From NCBI GenBank assembly GCA_944739405.2, contig OX123188.2:70575251-70639250 (forward strand): a stretch of 64,000 bases of DNA. Direction: 5' to 3'. The position numbers and the translations under genes are program-made. Shown here piece after piece: positions 24,273-34,962 of the stretch (positions are counted from its first letter, which is position 1; every line of letters starts with the position of its first letter). This stretch comes from Euclidia mi. Its lineage: Eukaryota; Arthropoda; Insecta; Lepidoptera; Erebidae. The notes under the pieces are model-generated. The model saw only the letters and a list, made by a program, of their open reading frames with translations. It searched no databases and was not told the origin of the DNA.

Positions 24273-24365
24273 ATCTGAAAACAACGTAGTTTTCAGATGT
24301 TTCAAAGCTTATTCTAAGATATTGTCTAGATTTACATAAATCTAGATAATATTTTAGAATAAGCT
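24273..24365. other. Two adjacent hairpins, the larger with 28-bp arms
   Basis: A first hairpin has arms ATCTGAAAAC (24273-24282) and GTTTTCAGAT (24289-24298). A second, 60 nt long, has 28-nt arms (24306-24333 and 24338-24365) pairing at 26 positions, the other two being G-U capable, around the loop ACAT. It could be a source of small RNA, a foldback element or a template-switch product. Confidence 0.6.
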
Positions 24366-24747
24366 CTTTACAAGAGACATCAGTACAAAACATCTAAGAT
24401 TCATGAAGTAATATAAATGGCACAAGCCACTTCTTTGTATGGAGTTCTGATATTCCTTAAACAGCTAAGGTCTGAGGTTGAACTCCGACCTTTGTAAGGT
24501 TTCGTTATATAATGCTTTAAGTTATTATGGAAGGAGGTCCACGGTCACCAATTATATGAGTCTATGAAGACAAGGTTAGGTTTAAGGTTTGCACTTTGCC
24601 ATAAAATACTGCTTTGGAAGTTAGAGTCAGAAATGGAAAAGGCGTACGATTTTAAAATGTTGAAATTCTTTTTAGTGTGCATGAACATGGATGTTTGTCT
24701 TGGTCCGGGTGTTTCTATGTATAATATGTATATATTTACCAAAAAAA

Positions 24748-24748
<1 letters not shown>

Positions 24749-24832
<84 letters not shown>
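24749..24832. repeat. (TA)42 microsatellite
   Basis: An uninterrupted TA dinucleotide run of 84 bases, followed by TGTGTATA. It produces an artificial Tyr-Ile frame. Length is probably polymorphic and sensitive to assembly. Confidence 0.95.
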
Positions 24833-24837
<5 letters not shown>

Positions 24838-25734
24838 ATATTGATCCATTATCTAGTAAGCTCTGCTTAGTTTGGGACTAGATGGGGTTGTGTGAATGTG
24901 GTAGAATATTATATATTTTTGCCTGAAATCGAGAATGTGTAAAATCTATGAAAATGCATCATGGGTGCACTTATTATTAAACTAGGCTCAAAAGTGCCTT
25001 ACGCATTAGGCAAAAGTAATAAAAGGTCGAACTTATAAGAGCCCAATAATACTAACGCTTGATTCAAGAGTTCGCCTTTAGTCGCATAAACTTATATCTG
25101 TCATATAAGTCATTTGTGTACGACGACGCAGAAAACATGCAAAAATTGTTATATACACATGCAAGAAAATAATTCAGCTACATTTAAAAAAATAGTGAGC
25201 GCTTCGGCGTTTTGCTCTCACTTCTGGCTATCAGCACACCTAGACTCGGTAAAAGTATCTATTTCGCTTCGTATATTATAATAATGTTTTATATATTTCA
25301 AACAGAAAATAAGGCAATTCAATACCACAAAGTTTATGATCGTAATTTGTTAGTTGCCCAACATATCGATTGTACCAAACGTTGAAAGAACAAGTAAATA
25401 TTTAGCTTAATAATACTCTAGGCCGTGCTGATTTATTGTATTCATTCTAACAACCTTACCAATGTAATTTAACAAGACTCTTTCCTATTGTTACCATAAA
25501 TTTCACGCCCCTAAACTTATTCTTCGATCTATATTTCATACACTGAAGGCTATATTATATTTATGTGTTAAGACGTAATAGCTATGTATCCATATCTAGC
25601 CGTTTCGAGACAAATATCCTCCATTGCTCAAACGCTTGTGATAAAAAGCAAATCAGGTATCTACTTGTAGTTAAAGGCAGTTTTCACTGCGTGAGTATAC
25701 GAACAGAGTGAGTGTAACATGAATTATAGTTACA
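24833..25734. other. Unique AT-rich DNA, nothing recognised
   Basis: About 900 bp without protein, RNA or repeat signatures that I can name. Confidence 0.45.
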
Positions 25735-25965
25735 ATAGGTTGAGTATTTTTTATTTTTATGGTAATAGGCGGCAAACGAGCAGACGGATTGCCTGATGGT
25801 AAGCAATTACCGCCGCCCATGGACACAAGCAACATCACAGGAGTCACAAGTGCGTAGCCGCCCTTTGGGGTTGGGAAAAGGGATAGGATGAGGAATGGGA
25901 TGAGGGAGAAGAAATAGGGGATAGGGCCTCCGGCACTCTCACTCACCGAACGAAACGCAACAGTT
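25735..25965. repeat. Interspersed repeat, single copy here
   Basis: The segment with GGCGGCAAACGAGCAGACGG, CCTGATGGTAAGCAATTACC, the GCCGCCCATGGACAC block and the GA-rich GGGATAGGATGAGG run is of a type I recognise as common in moth genomes, preceded by a T-rich stretch. It occurs only once in this window, so its ends and orientation cannot be defined. It does not look coding. Confidence 0.45.
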
Positions 25966-26284
25966 TAGGTACGGTTACTTTACGTCGATTTTCTGTGAGA
26001 GGGTAGTACTTCCCCGGTCGAGCCGGCCCATTCATCCTGAAATCAGCAAGGCTCTACTACCGGGAGAATAAACTAGGATTGACCAAAAGAGGTGCAACAG
26101 TGGACGTTAAAACGATCATCTTCCATACAGGAGGTGTAAAACCAATACACCTCCGACGATGCCAAAAAGCTTCTGACAAAGCTTTACAATGTAAGCTCAC
26201 AAGTTACTTGATATTAGATTTACAAATTGAAAGTTTTTTTCAGTGTCTTTTCTCAACAGAGAATCAGAGTTTCTGTCTGAAAAT
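25966..26284. other. Unique DNA, nothing recognised
   Basis: About 320 bp with a short plus-strand frame (26079-26306) that resembles no known protein. Confidence 0.4.
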
Positions 26285-26362
26285 GGCTTTACCCTTCCCA
26301 CGATGAGAAGAGGCACGTGTCCAGCGGTACCCCTGATTATAAAAGCAATTCTGATGATGAAG
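26285..26362 (+). mobile_element. SINE B1 3' fragment
   Basis: ACCCTTCCCACGATGAGAAG, AGGCACGTGTCCAGCGGTACC and the ending CTGATGATGA match the last ~75 bp of SINE B1. Upstream parts are absent. Confidence 0.6.
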
Positions 26363-26457
26363 AATTTGCAGGCCTTAAAATTATTAAAAAAGTTCATTGC
26401 ACCGATGAAAAATAAGAGCAATTCTGCGTAGTGAGATTCCCCCGTACAAAAGTGCGC

Positions 26458-26595
26458 AAAGCAGAGCGCTCGCCGGCGGGTGAGGCTCGGACGGGCCATT
26501 TATCGGCGCGCGAGCCGCCCCGCGCCCGCGGCGCGCGCGCCCGCACGACCAGCACGCCCCGCGACCAGGCAGGGCCGGACCTGGGCAACTAGGCG
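26458..26595. promoter_or_regulatory. Very GC-rich CpG island-like block
   Basis: The ~130-bp block consists almost entirely of G and C, with runs such as GCGCGCGAGCC and CGCGGCGCGCGCGCCCGC, in a region that is otherwise about two-thirds A and T. Frames on both strands (26384-26644 minus, 26480-26686 plus) are open but are Arg/Ala/Pro-rich, as expected from GC-rich non-coding DNA. It could be a promoter or an untranslated first exon. Confidence 0.4.
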
Positions 26596-29038
26596 GCTGG
26601 GAAATCACTGCGTAGCAGGCACTGTTGCAATATTGCTGTACCACCTTATTAGGACACTTATTATAAAAGGCAAGGCAGGCGTTTAGGCGTCGTAGTATTC
26701 GTCCACATCCCCCGCTATATTAGGTAGTTTTACTACCTTAGGACGTATCCAGAGGTGATTGGGCGGCGGTTAGAAAGCTGCAAAATTACCTTCAAGAATA
26801 ATTCGGAATTAGAATGACTTATGTATCGTGTTTCAGCCAAATACTTTAACCGGGTCTTACCAAACCGCGAGAAACTGGCCCTAAGACTTTTGATTTAATT
26901 TAAAATGACAGTTGCCAAGAAGTTAGCTTGCGGAATTGATGATATATTGTTTTTATGTTGAATTCTGATTGCCAAAGCAATCAGCAAAGCAGTCGCTCAC
27001 TTTATGGGGTTTATATTCTATCGTAAGACCTATTTGTGCACTTGATTTGCAATAAATAAACATAGAAGATATACACAGTGTGCACTACATTATTAATTAT
27101 ATGGACTTTGGAAATGTCTGAAAATAAAGATTATTTTATTTATTTTATTTATTACAAGTAAGCCAGAAATGTGAATGTTTTCCCACTATGCAATTACTCT
27201 AATACTAAAACTGAGCCAATCTCATTTTAATGCCCTATTTATATAATATCTATTTCGTTGTATAAGTATCAAAACAGCAGTTATGTGTAACTATGAGTAA
27301 TTAAAAGTATGTCGGCAATCGATTCCGCTAAACTAACTTAAATAATTAGAGTGCACGTTTTATAATTAGGTACCCGGTAATTTTGTAACGTGGGGTGTTT
27401 CACTAAAGTGTAGGTATATCGTGCAACTTATCTATGCATATAGTAATTTAAACTGAAACAATATTATTAGGGCTTTGCAATACCTATACAAATAAATGGA
27501 CAAACTGCGTACACAGACTGTGTAGTTTCCACCGCTTGCTTCTGCTTTTTTTATATAAACTCGCTCGCACTCACTACTTAATTCGCAATCCTGTGTTGCG
27601 AAGAAGTAAACAAACATTCAGACCCAAAACAACAATTTATAGAACGCAAGACATGTTGTCCCGGCCTGTAGTCCCTGCACTCTACATAGTTCCCCGGATG
27701 TCCTACGCTAGACTTGTAACTACTATTTACTCAAAACTACTACTATTGGTCTTCAGTTTTCCGAGGCCCATTGCCATTTTATGATACTAGGACCTCATTG
27801 TGACTCAAATGAAAAATGAAGCCAGCAAGTTCAGACAAGAAATAGAACTCGAATCTGCGTTCGACGAATCATGTCGTAGATTCAGCAACTAAGATATCTA
27901 CGATTTCATTATTTCACACGTGGCATTCTTCTTTAATAATATTTATGGAGAGAACTTTGAACCCTAAGTACTCTTCATGCAATAAGCATTGTAATGAAAG
28001 ATCTAACTGCGGCCCTGCGCATGCGCCCCAATACATGGAGGGCGCGTGAAATACCGGCCGATCTGTTCGACGCCATTATAATGAGGCGTTATTTATTGAA
28101 CAGAGCTGCACTAATCATCTCAGACAAGCAATTATCGTACATAACGTATGAAACGAAAGAATTTCTACGATGCTATTTTTATCATTGGAAAGGTAGCTAA
28201 CCAAATTTCCAGTCTCAAAACGACAAAATGCTCGCTTATTGCTTTATGATTATTAAGCTTGGTAGTCACACTGAATTGACAGTCAGATGACGTGTTTATA
28301 GCAGCCAGCATTGAAACAAACATCACCAACCAAGCCTAAGCCAAGCCACTGCTCTTGGTTGGTCTTAACTGAATTCTATCCAGATATGAATAGGCACTCT
28401 TGTAAGAGTCTCATGTGACCGCACGTTAGTGAGTTCAAATTATAACATTATCCAAAGGGTAAAGTCTCATTATTGTGTATTCCATATATAATGCTGTGTC
28501 CACATTTTGGATTTGCGGGACCCCCCAAGCTGAAGTTGAGCAAGTTATCACCACTACACCACAACGGACTCAGCTATTAATATTAAACGATTATGACTTA
28601 TAGCCATCCTACAGCTGCTTGAAGAAATTAATCTTTTAACGAATATGGCTAAAAATAATGGAAATTGCCTTGTCGTACTCGACGGCCGATTATATTCATA
28701 TAGTTAAGAGCTGCAGAGGGTAAAGGCATTTACTGATATGTGGAGATATGATGTGCAGTGCAGACATTCGTGGGTGGAGTCGGGATAAACGGAGAGGAGG
28801 GCGCACTAAATTATAATGACCTTTATTTCAAAGGTGAAGAGAGGGGCGAAACCTTAAAACGAGCCTTTTATACACTGATGAGTAATTGAAGGGCTTTGAA
28901 CAAGGTCGTGAATATAAAGATATTTTTCTTGTTTTTTTGTAATATGTATGCGAACTTTCGTGCCCCTGCTATACAGTAAAATTAAACCAGGTTATGATCA
29001 TTATCCCCTTTGCCTCGTATGAAACTTAGCCCACCTTA
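26596..29038. other. Unique DNA, no gene seen; one NRF1-like site
   Basis: No protein family recognised. TGCGCATGCGC at 28016-28026 is a perfect palindromic match to the NRF1/Ewg consensus, usually found near promoters. A 68-codon frame (27994-28200) spans it but resembles nothing known. GC-richer patches lie at 28720-28800 and 28530-28560. Confidence 0.4.
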
Positions 29039-29261
29039 TTACAAAACATGGACGAAATATAAATTGAGCTTTAGTCCTAAACTTACCTGCGTTAAATTGA
29101 TTATACGTGCACTATAAACACATTTTTGCAAAAACTATTATCATTAAAATTCGATGAAACAAATGGCGAATAAAAATATATAACTATGTTCGTCAAAAAG
29201 TCCTTGTAAAAATTCTACAACAAGGTTTAACCTGGTATTATATTTAAACCATGTTTTGTAA
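29039..29261. mobile_element. MITE with 13-bp terminal inverted repeats and TTA flanks
   Basis: The ends are TTACAAAACATGG (29039-29051) and its exact reverse complement (29249-29261). Similarity continues inward (AAATATAA at the same offset on both sides), giving roughly 21 of 24 matching. TTA lies directly outside both ends (29036-29038 and 29262-29264). The 3-bp TTA duplication is typical of PIF/Harbinger elements. The 223-bp length and lack of a frame indicate a non-autonomous element. Confidence 0.62.
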
Positions 29262-29276
29262 TTAGGCCATATATGT

Positions 29277-29519
29277 TTTATTTTATTTATTTATTTATAG
29301 ACTCACGCCTGTATCCCCGAAGGGGTATGGAGAGGTGTAATAATATATACATACCCACATATTGCCATGAATTTTTAGGTCCCACGTAAGTCTCCGTGCT
29401 GCTACTGAGAATTTCCTAAAGGACAAACCCAATAATACTTTGCCCGACCTGGGAATCGAACCCCAGACCTCCCAATCCCACGCGCACATTTATGTCGCGA
29501 GATCAACGAGGCAGTCAAA
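29277..29519 (-). mobile_element. SINE A (subfamily A2) with perfect 11-bp target duplication
   Basis: GCCATATATGT flanks the element (29266-29276 and 29520-29530). The minus-strand head is GACTGCCTCGTTGATCTCGC with a B box GGGGTTCGATTCCC; the 3' end is CCCCTTCGGGGATACAGGCG, then an ATAA-rich tail. A part of the body (the GGCAATAGGCTCGCC block) is deleted relative to the other copies. Confidence 0.87.
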
Positions 29520-29530
29520 GCCATATATGT

Positions 29531-30069
29531 CTAGCAAAAATAAATAATTAATTTAATACACAATGTTATTTATTACCGACTGATGGGTGTAGACCTCATG
29601 AAATTCGCTTTATCCATCAGGGCAAGGGATGAACTAAAACCGTACACTCAAATCTTTGTTGAACTTTTCTTATGCTGTACCTATCCAATTTTATCAGTCT
29701 AAGCTGTGAAAGCTAAAATGAAACAGACAGAGACAAACATAAAGATTTGCTTTCGCATTTATAATAAATATGAATATTAAATTACTGTCAAATGCTACGA
29801 TGACGTTTGTAGGAGGCATAATTTAAAATGTTCATATCTGTTTGTAACATAATACTCTAGCTCGACAGATTATGGATTAGATAGAACATTAATTTCATTT
29901 TTAATGGTTGTCAAACGATAACAAATTCTAAAATCTGAGAACTAACGAAATATGCCGAATACCTATATTTCATTTTTAACATATTTTTGTCTCTCTCGGT
30001 TGTGTAATAGTGTAAATTTATATCGACGTTTGCGGCTAGTTATATATTCTTGATGTTAATGTAAGTCTT
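29531..30069. other. Unique AT-rich DNA, nothing recognised
   Basis: About 540 bp between two SINEs, with no open frame or repeat signal. Confidence 0.45.
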
Positions 30070-30272
30070 GCCGTCTCCCGTACCCCTGGAGTATTTCGAG
30101 CTATCGTCCGTAATAGATCAGCAAATTAAAGCAACGTTGCTAAGGTCACATCTAGGATGGGTGCCCACTGTAGCATTTATATCAGAGCGCTACCCTGTTT
30201 CTAAGCACACGTAAAGGTGATGTTTCCGGTTGAAACATCGTAAGGCGATCTGTAAACTCCGACATCACACAC
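30070..30272 (+). mobile_element. 5S-rRNA-derived SINE-like repeat
   Basis: The first ~110 bp follow the order of 5S rRNA: a start like GCCGTCTCCCGTACC, then GAGTATTTCGAG, TATCGTCCG, GATCAGCAAATTAAAGCAAC (30117-30136, overlapping the 5S A-box region) and GGATGGGTGCCC (30155-30166, the C-box region). After ~30180 the sequence leaves 5S and resembles the SINE B2 body (CTAAGCACACGTAAAGG, then TTTCCGGTTG). This is the architecture of a class-3 SINE. It is too diverged to be a working 5S gene. Confidence 0.58.
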
Positions 30273-31139
30273 TAACAGAAAAAAAAAGATCTGTTTAATG
30301 GATAGAGATCTAAACAAAGAGAGATGACTTTGGAGAGAGATTTGCCTTCTCCTCTCTTCCTTGGGAGCCCATTACAAGTAGATGGGTTTGCCGTTTTACA
30401 AAAAAGGCGCCCTTGCAGAATGAAATATGAGGACAGCGAATTACTTCACGTCAATTAAAATTTTATATTAATGAAATAAAAACTGTCTAGTAATAAAATT
30501 TGCATTTATACGGAATTCATATGTGCCATGTTCTCTAGGTTATGGATAACCTTTTATGTGGAATTCAATAAAAGGCTGCAGTAATATGCTCAGCTTATGT
30601 TTAAAGGCTCAAAGTTTAATTTTATATAGGCATTTATACATTATTTTGAAGCGTCACGGACTTTAAGCGAACGGTTTTAAAATGGAAATAGATCGATGAA
30701 TAAGAATTTAATTGCAACCACAAGGGTTCAGTTTGAAATATTGCGAGGTTTATGCAATTAACCACTTCTTAAGAAACGAAATGAGTGAGGTGAAACAGGT
30801 ACTTTAATAATTGTTAAATTATTAATTATTATTTACACTTGTTATATTAAATAACCATATTTTATTCAATCATCTGAATAAATTTGAAGATATTTCATAG
30901 TAGGTATTATGGTTAGGAAACATTGTGATCACCTTTCATTAGTTTTCTAAATACCTACTACTACATGGGTCACTAGATAATCTCAAACCAAAGGCAGCCA
31001 AGGACTAGTAGAAAGACCTACATACTGACAAACGCACGTTTCACAGCGTACCTACACCACTGAATTTTCGAAGTTGTCTTTTATAAACAGGACCGATTAT
31101 GATTGAATAGATTAGATATTAATGACAGGTATTTAAAAG
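30273..31139. other. Unique DNA, nothing recognised
   Basis: Contains a GA/CT-rich patch at 30300-30370 and a weak inverted repeat at about 30897-30961 (AGTAGGTATT / AAATACCTACT). No gene seen. Confidence 0.4.
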
Positions 31140-31340
31140 ACTGCCGCCGTGGTCTAGTACATAGCGTATGCTGCTGATCGAGAGGTCCCGGGTTCAATGC
31201 CCGGGTCGGGCAAAAGTGTTATCTACTGAGTTTTTCCGAATTCAGCAATAGGTTCGCCCCTCTATTACCAATAAAGTTAATGGCGAAATGTAGGTGTAAT
31301 ATACAACCTCCGCCTACCACTTCGGGGATACCCTAAATAT
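31140..31340 (+). mobile_element. SINE A (subfamily A1), shortened body
   Basis: The head GACTGCCGCCGTGGTCTAGT has an A box, and GTCCCGGGTTCAATGCCCGGG a B box. The body retains AGCAATAGGTTCGCCCC, the GTAGGTGTAATAT block and CACTTCGGGGATACCCTA. Part of the middle is deleted relative to the copy at 32151. Target duplications are unclear. Confidence 0.78.
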
Positions 31341-32150
31341 AAAAAAAATATTTGAAGTATCTAGATCTGGTTAATTAGAAAGCAGTTTTAACACATAAGA
31401 AAACCGTTCAGCTACTCGTACGAAATTTATCCTTGCCAGGGAAAACGCATAACTAAAAAATGACTAACACCATACCTTCCTATCATTTGAATAACTACAA
31501 ATATGTTTCGTCGATAGAAAAAACCATTTTAGTCATTTTGATTATAATAGTAATTCCTAAAATATGTTTAGTAATGCTGTTCACTTTAATCATATTTACG
31601 ACAATCACTTCCCGTCGCTCTGCCGCTCCTAATAAGGCAGCTACAACGACGTAGAGTTCCTAGAAGCGAATGCCACTACTGTTTTAAGAATACTTTTTAC
31701 CTCATCTTTCCTTGAATTCGGTTTGATAATATTTTGTCGTAGGGTACAGTTCCGTTCATGTATAGTCTAGTTATAATCCATGGATGGCAGACATACAATG
31801 CACAATGCTTTCCTGCAAACGAAGGGAAAAGAAGCTATTTGCTCAACCTATATTAATCTGTGTCCCCGTGTATCTTCTAAGTTAGGTACCAAATTGACTT
31901 TTGGAATATATGCAACTGTTGTACATTTGTGATCATGGTGCATGCAACAGTGCCGAAATAGCATCCTCATCATCATGAGCCTGTATCAGTCCACTGCTGA
32001 CTACGTCCAGCCTCTGCCATGGCACGCCGAATTATCGAAAACTTGAAGCAAATGTCCAAGGTGTATATCCCGAAAGTCAATTTGAAACTAATATAAGTTA
32101 TCATGGAAGTTTTTCATTAATATATTGGGTATGAGGTACCTCCTCTTTAG
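31341..32150. other. Unique DNA with a short family C fragment
   Basis: At 31966-32050 TCATCATCATGAGCCTGTAT and CAGTCCACTGCTGACTACG match the GATGAT-tailed end of family C (see 36759), reverse orientation. The small frame at 31460-31654 is hydrophobic and unrecognised. Confidence 0.42.
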
Positions 32151-32400
32151 ACTGCCTCCGTGGGCCAGTGGATAGCGTATGCGACTGCTGATCGGAGGTC
32201 TCGGGTTCGATTCCTGGGTCGGGCAAAACTGTTAGTAGGTTTTTTCCGAATACTCAGTAGCAGCCCGGAGTCTGGTGATATGCCCGGTATCGGCAATAGG
32301 CTCGCCCCCTATTACGTGGGACTTAAAAATGTATGCTGAAATGTGGGTGTAATATTTACACCTCTGCCTACCCCTTCGGGGATACAGGCGTGAAACTAGA
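32151..32400 (+). mobile_element. SINE A (subfamily A1), full length
   Basis: This is the clearest A1 copy: the head GACTGCCTCCGTGGGCCAGT continues GGATAGCG, then CTCGGGTTCGATTCCTGGG as B box, then the body with GGCAATAGGCTCGCCCCCTA and the 3' end CCCCTTCGGGGATACAGGCG. The head folds plausibly as a tRNA-like sequence, but it is followed by SINE body rather than a T-run terminator. Confidence 0.82.
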
Positions 32401-32800
32401 TAGATAAAGAAATTAGGAAGGTACCTATTAGGTATAGGTGGCTCAGAATTCAACTTGAACTTGACAAATGAGGAAGCGTTAGAAGAGCCTTGACTGTAAG
32501 TTGGTTATATTATGCTATGTGACGTCTTACTAAATTTAATATGGTGTCACTCGTCCCCTATAGGTATAAATTTTTCTAAGCTCTGATTAGCTGGAAAATC
32601 GCTTCAAATGTTCCAGTAATTTATGGCCTTTGCTAGAACCAGTTTAATTTCTGATCTAATAATGACAGATTATTAGAAATTAATATTGTTGTCCATTAAT
32701 TATTATCGATGATTTTAACGTCTATGCCCTTCATATAATTATGTACACTTTAATAGTGTCAATCTCAAAACGAATTTCGTTAGCACTTATCATATTGTTG
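32401..32800. other. Unique AT-rich DNA
   Basis: About 400 bp between two same-orientation SINE A copies. Nothing recognised. Confidence 0.45.
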
Positions 32801-32815
32801 ATAATAATTTATGTG

Positions 32816-33029
32816 ACTGCCTCGTTGGTCTCGCGGATTGGGAGGTCTCGGGTTCTCACAGAAACTCTAAGTAGCAACACGGAGTCTGGTAATGTGCCCG
32901 GTACGGCAATAGGCTCGCCCCCTATTACGTGGGACCTAAAAATCCATGGCGAAATGTGGGTGTAATATTACACCACTGCCTTTCCCCTCCGGGGATACAG
33001 GCGGGAGTCTATAAATAAAAAAAAACAAA
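32816..33029 (+). mobile_element. SINE A (subfamily A2), internal deletion
   Basis: Head GACTGCCTCGTTGGTCTCGC, then GGGAGGTCTCGGGTTCTCAC where the B box is damaged and the segment after it is lost. The body and end (CCCCTCCGGGGATACAGGCG) and an A-rich tail follow. Imperfect flanking repeats beginning ATAATAATTT (32801 and 33030) are probably the target duplication. Confidence 0.75.
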
Positions 33030-33042
33030 ATAATAATTTGTG

Positions 33043-33647
33043 TAGCGCGCAGTTAACAGTATAGATGCATTAAAATGGTATATAAACTTTATTTAAATGT
33101 ATTTCAATGCAAGGTAAGTACCTATATTTTACCACAAGACTATCAATCGTTTCCACACACAACATTACATCAATCAAACAAATCGTCGACATCACTACAA
33201 GCCACAAAAACCAACCAGGATAACAGATAAATTAAATTGAGCCAATTAAAAATGATCAAAAAAATGTTTAGCAAGCTGCATTGTGTTTTACAGGATGTAG
33301 AAAAACATGCAGCGGCACAAAACGATTAATAAACATTTATAAACTAAGGATCGGCAATAGAGTCTTCTACAAAAGTGCAAGCGAATCTTTTTTGTAACTA
33401 GGTATATATTTTAAAAACAATTTATTACAATTAACTTTTTATTTTTTATTCTCTTTAAGTGTGCAGGAGTGTGGCACCTAATGTAAATGTAATGATTCAG
33501 AAACAAATAACTAATTAATTAGAAAATTTCACATCACAAACATTGTGACTGAGTGAATTTATGATTTTTGTCTTTTACTAAAATCCATCTTGCACGACAT
33601 GGCTGAATCGAAATTGATTAATTTTACTTTATTGTAGGTTTAAAACC
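33043..33647. other. Unique AT-rich DNA, nothing recognised
   Basis: About 600 bp without gene or repeat signatures. Confidence 0.45.
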
Positions 33648-33783
33648 TGAAACCTGCATGTATGAGAGTTCTTCATAATGTTCTCGAAAGACATGTGAAG
33701 TCTGCCAACACGCATTTGGCCAGCGTGGTGGACTATGACCTTACCCTTCTCATAGTGAGAAGAGGCCCGTGCCCAGCAGTGGC
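33648..33783 (+). mobile_element. SINE B1, 5'-truncated
   Basis: Starts within the body at AACCTGCATGTATGAGAGTT and continues through GAAAGACATGTGAAGTCTGCC, TTGGCCAGCGTGGTGGACTA to GAGGCCCGTGCCCAGCAGTG. The tRNA head and the GATGAT tail are missing. Confidence 0.72.
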
Positions 33784-34888
33784 AATCCTCCAAGGAAGTT
33801 GCCCATCCCCTAGAGGATTTATGATTTTTACTATATGCTGCCATTCATATTCAACTGCCTTGCTCAAGATATTAATTGTGTATTTGTAACATTTTTTCCT
33901 AAGAAAACTGTTCATGTTCCAATACAACTAAATACATAAACAACCCGAATAAAACCGCAAGGAGCTTTAACTTATATTGTACTATGACGTAAGAAACAAG
34001 AATACTTTCAAAAATAAAAACAATACAAAACTTTTATTTTTGACTAATTAGACAAGTTAAGCCAGGTTGAGCAACATAGAGTTAGGTATTCGATATCACT
34101 ACGCGGTTATAGTTCGTATTTTCAGTTTGGCAGTATAACCACATAATTACCGTTACAGTTACGGGTCATTTAGTACTCAGCGAGACCTGAGTACATATTA
34201 GCTTTCAGAATACACCAGTAACTCATCGCAAGTGTTTGGTTAAGAAAATGACTTATGCTAGAAAACTTGTACATTGCTGAGTATTGTCCTACTATATTAC
34301 ATAAGTAGAGACATTTAGATAGGTTGAAGGTCGTAAGAGGTATAGGGTCATTGACCTGTGTGCCAAGTCAATAACTTTCGGTAATTAATTTACACAAGCC
34401 TTCAACCTGTTAAGATCTTAATTTCAATTTCTTACGTACTCGTATGTATCTTGGTTACTTTACCTACTTCGCGTTCATTAGCTGTTTGTAGCAGTTTTAA
34501 ATAGTTCCAAATGTATACAAAACTTTTAGTAACGTAATATTATACTGCTAGCATAATCATGTAAGGAACTAATCATTTTTATAAAAGGCTAATTGGATAG
34601 TTTATGATGTTGATGGACAGTATCTACGTATAGGGCTTATGCTGATGAGTGATAATTTCAAAGAAAATTTTATTGGCAGCTTATATTCGCTTTGTTAATA
34701 ATATACCTTATAAGGACATGCGCAAAGTGTCAAGCATATTCCCGATTTTCGTTTATCAAACACAATATCGAGAGAGAGACAGAGTCACTTTAGCTGCTAT
34801 AACTTCCCACAATACAGTTCGTTTAGGACATTGAAAACGCTGTTATTACCTATCACCTTGTTCGTATATACAAGCCCTGTACAACGTA
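33784..34888. other. Unique DNA, nothing recognised
   Basis: About 1.1 kb with small frames on both strands (33733-33927 minus, 34649-34834 plus) that resemble no family. Confidence 0.45.
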
Positions 34889-34958
34889 TACAAACAATCC
34901 CACTACTAGGAACGAGCCTCTTCTCTTTCTGTTAAGGGTAAGGCCATAGTCTACCACG
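34889..34958 (-). mobile_element. SINE B1 fragment ending at a MITE
   Basis: The plus strand reads AATCCCACTACTAGGAACG, CTCTTCTCTTTCTGTTAAGG and GTAAGGCCATAGTCTACCACG, which is the antisense of the B1 3' body. The match stops at the TTAA that borders the next element. The missing remainder is not seen on the far side. Confidence 0.58.
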
Positions 34959-34962
34959 TTAA

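Noticed and set aside
24564..24881. 105-codon plus-strand frame
   Set aside because: Much of it is an Ile-Tyr run produced by the (TA)42 microsatellite.
26384..26686. Arg/Ala/Pro-rich frames in the GC-rich block as coding exons
   Set aside because: Frames are open on both strands simply because GC-rich DNA lacks stop codons; no motif is recognisable.
30070..30190. Functional 5S rRNA gene
   Set aside because: The match is partial and diverged, with changed control regions, and it runs into a repeat body.
32151..32230. Functional tRNA gene
   Set aside because: The A and B boxes are good, but the sequence continues into a SINE body repeated elsewhere and lacks a tRNA-like 3' end and T-run terminator. 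The same holds for the heads at 6206, 31140 and 63437.
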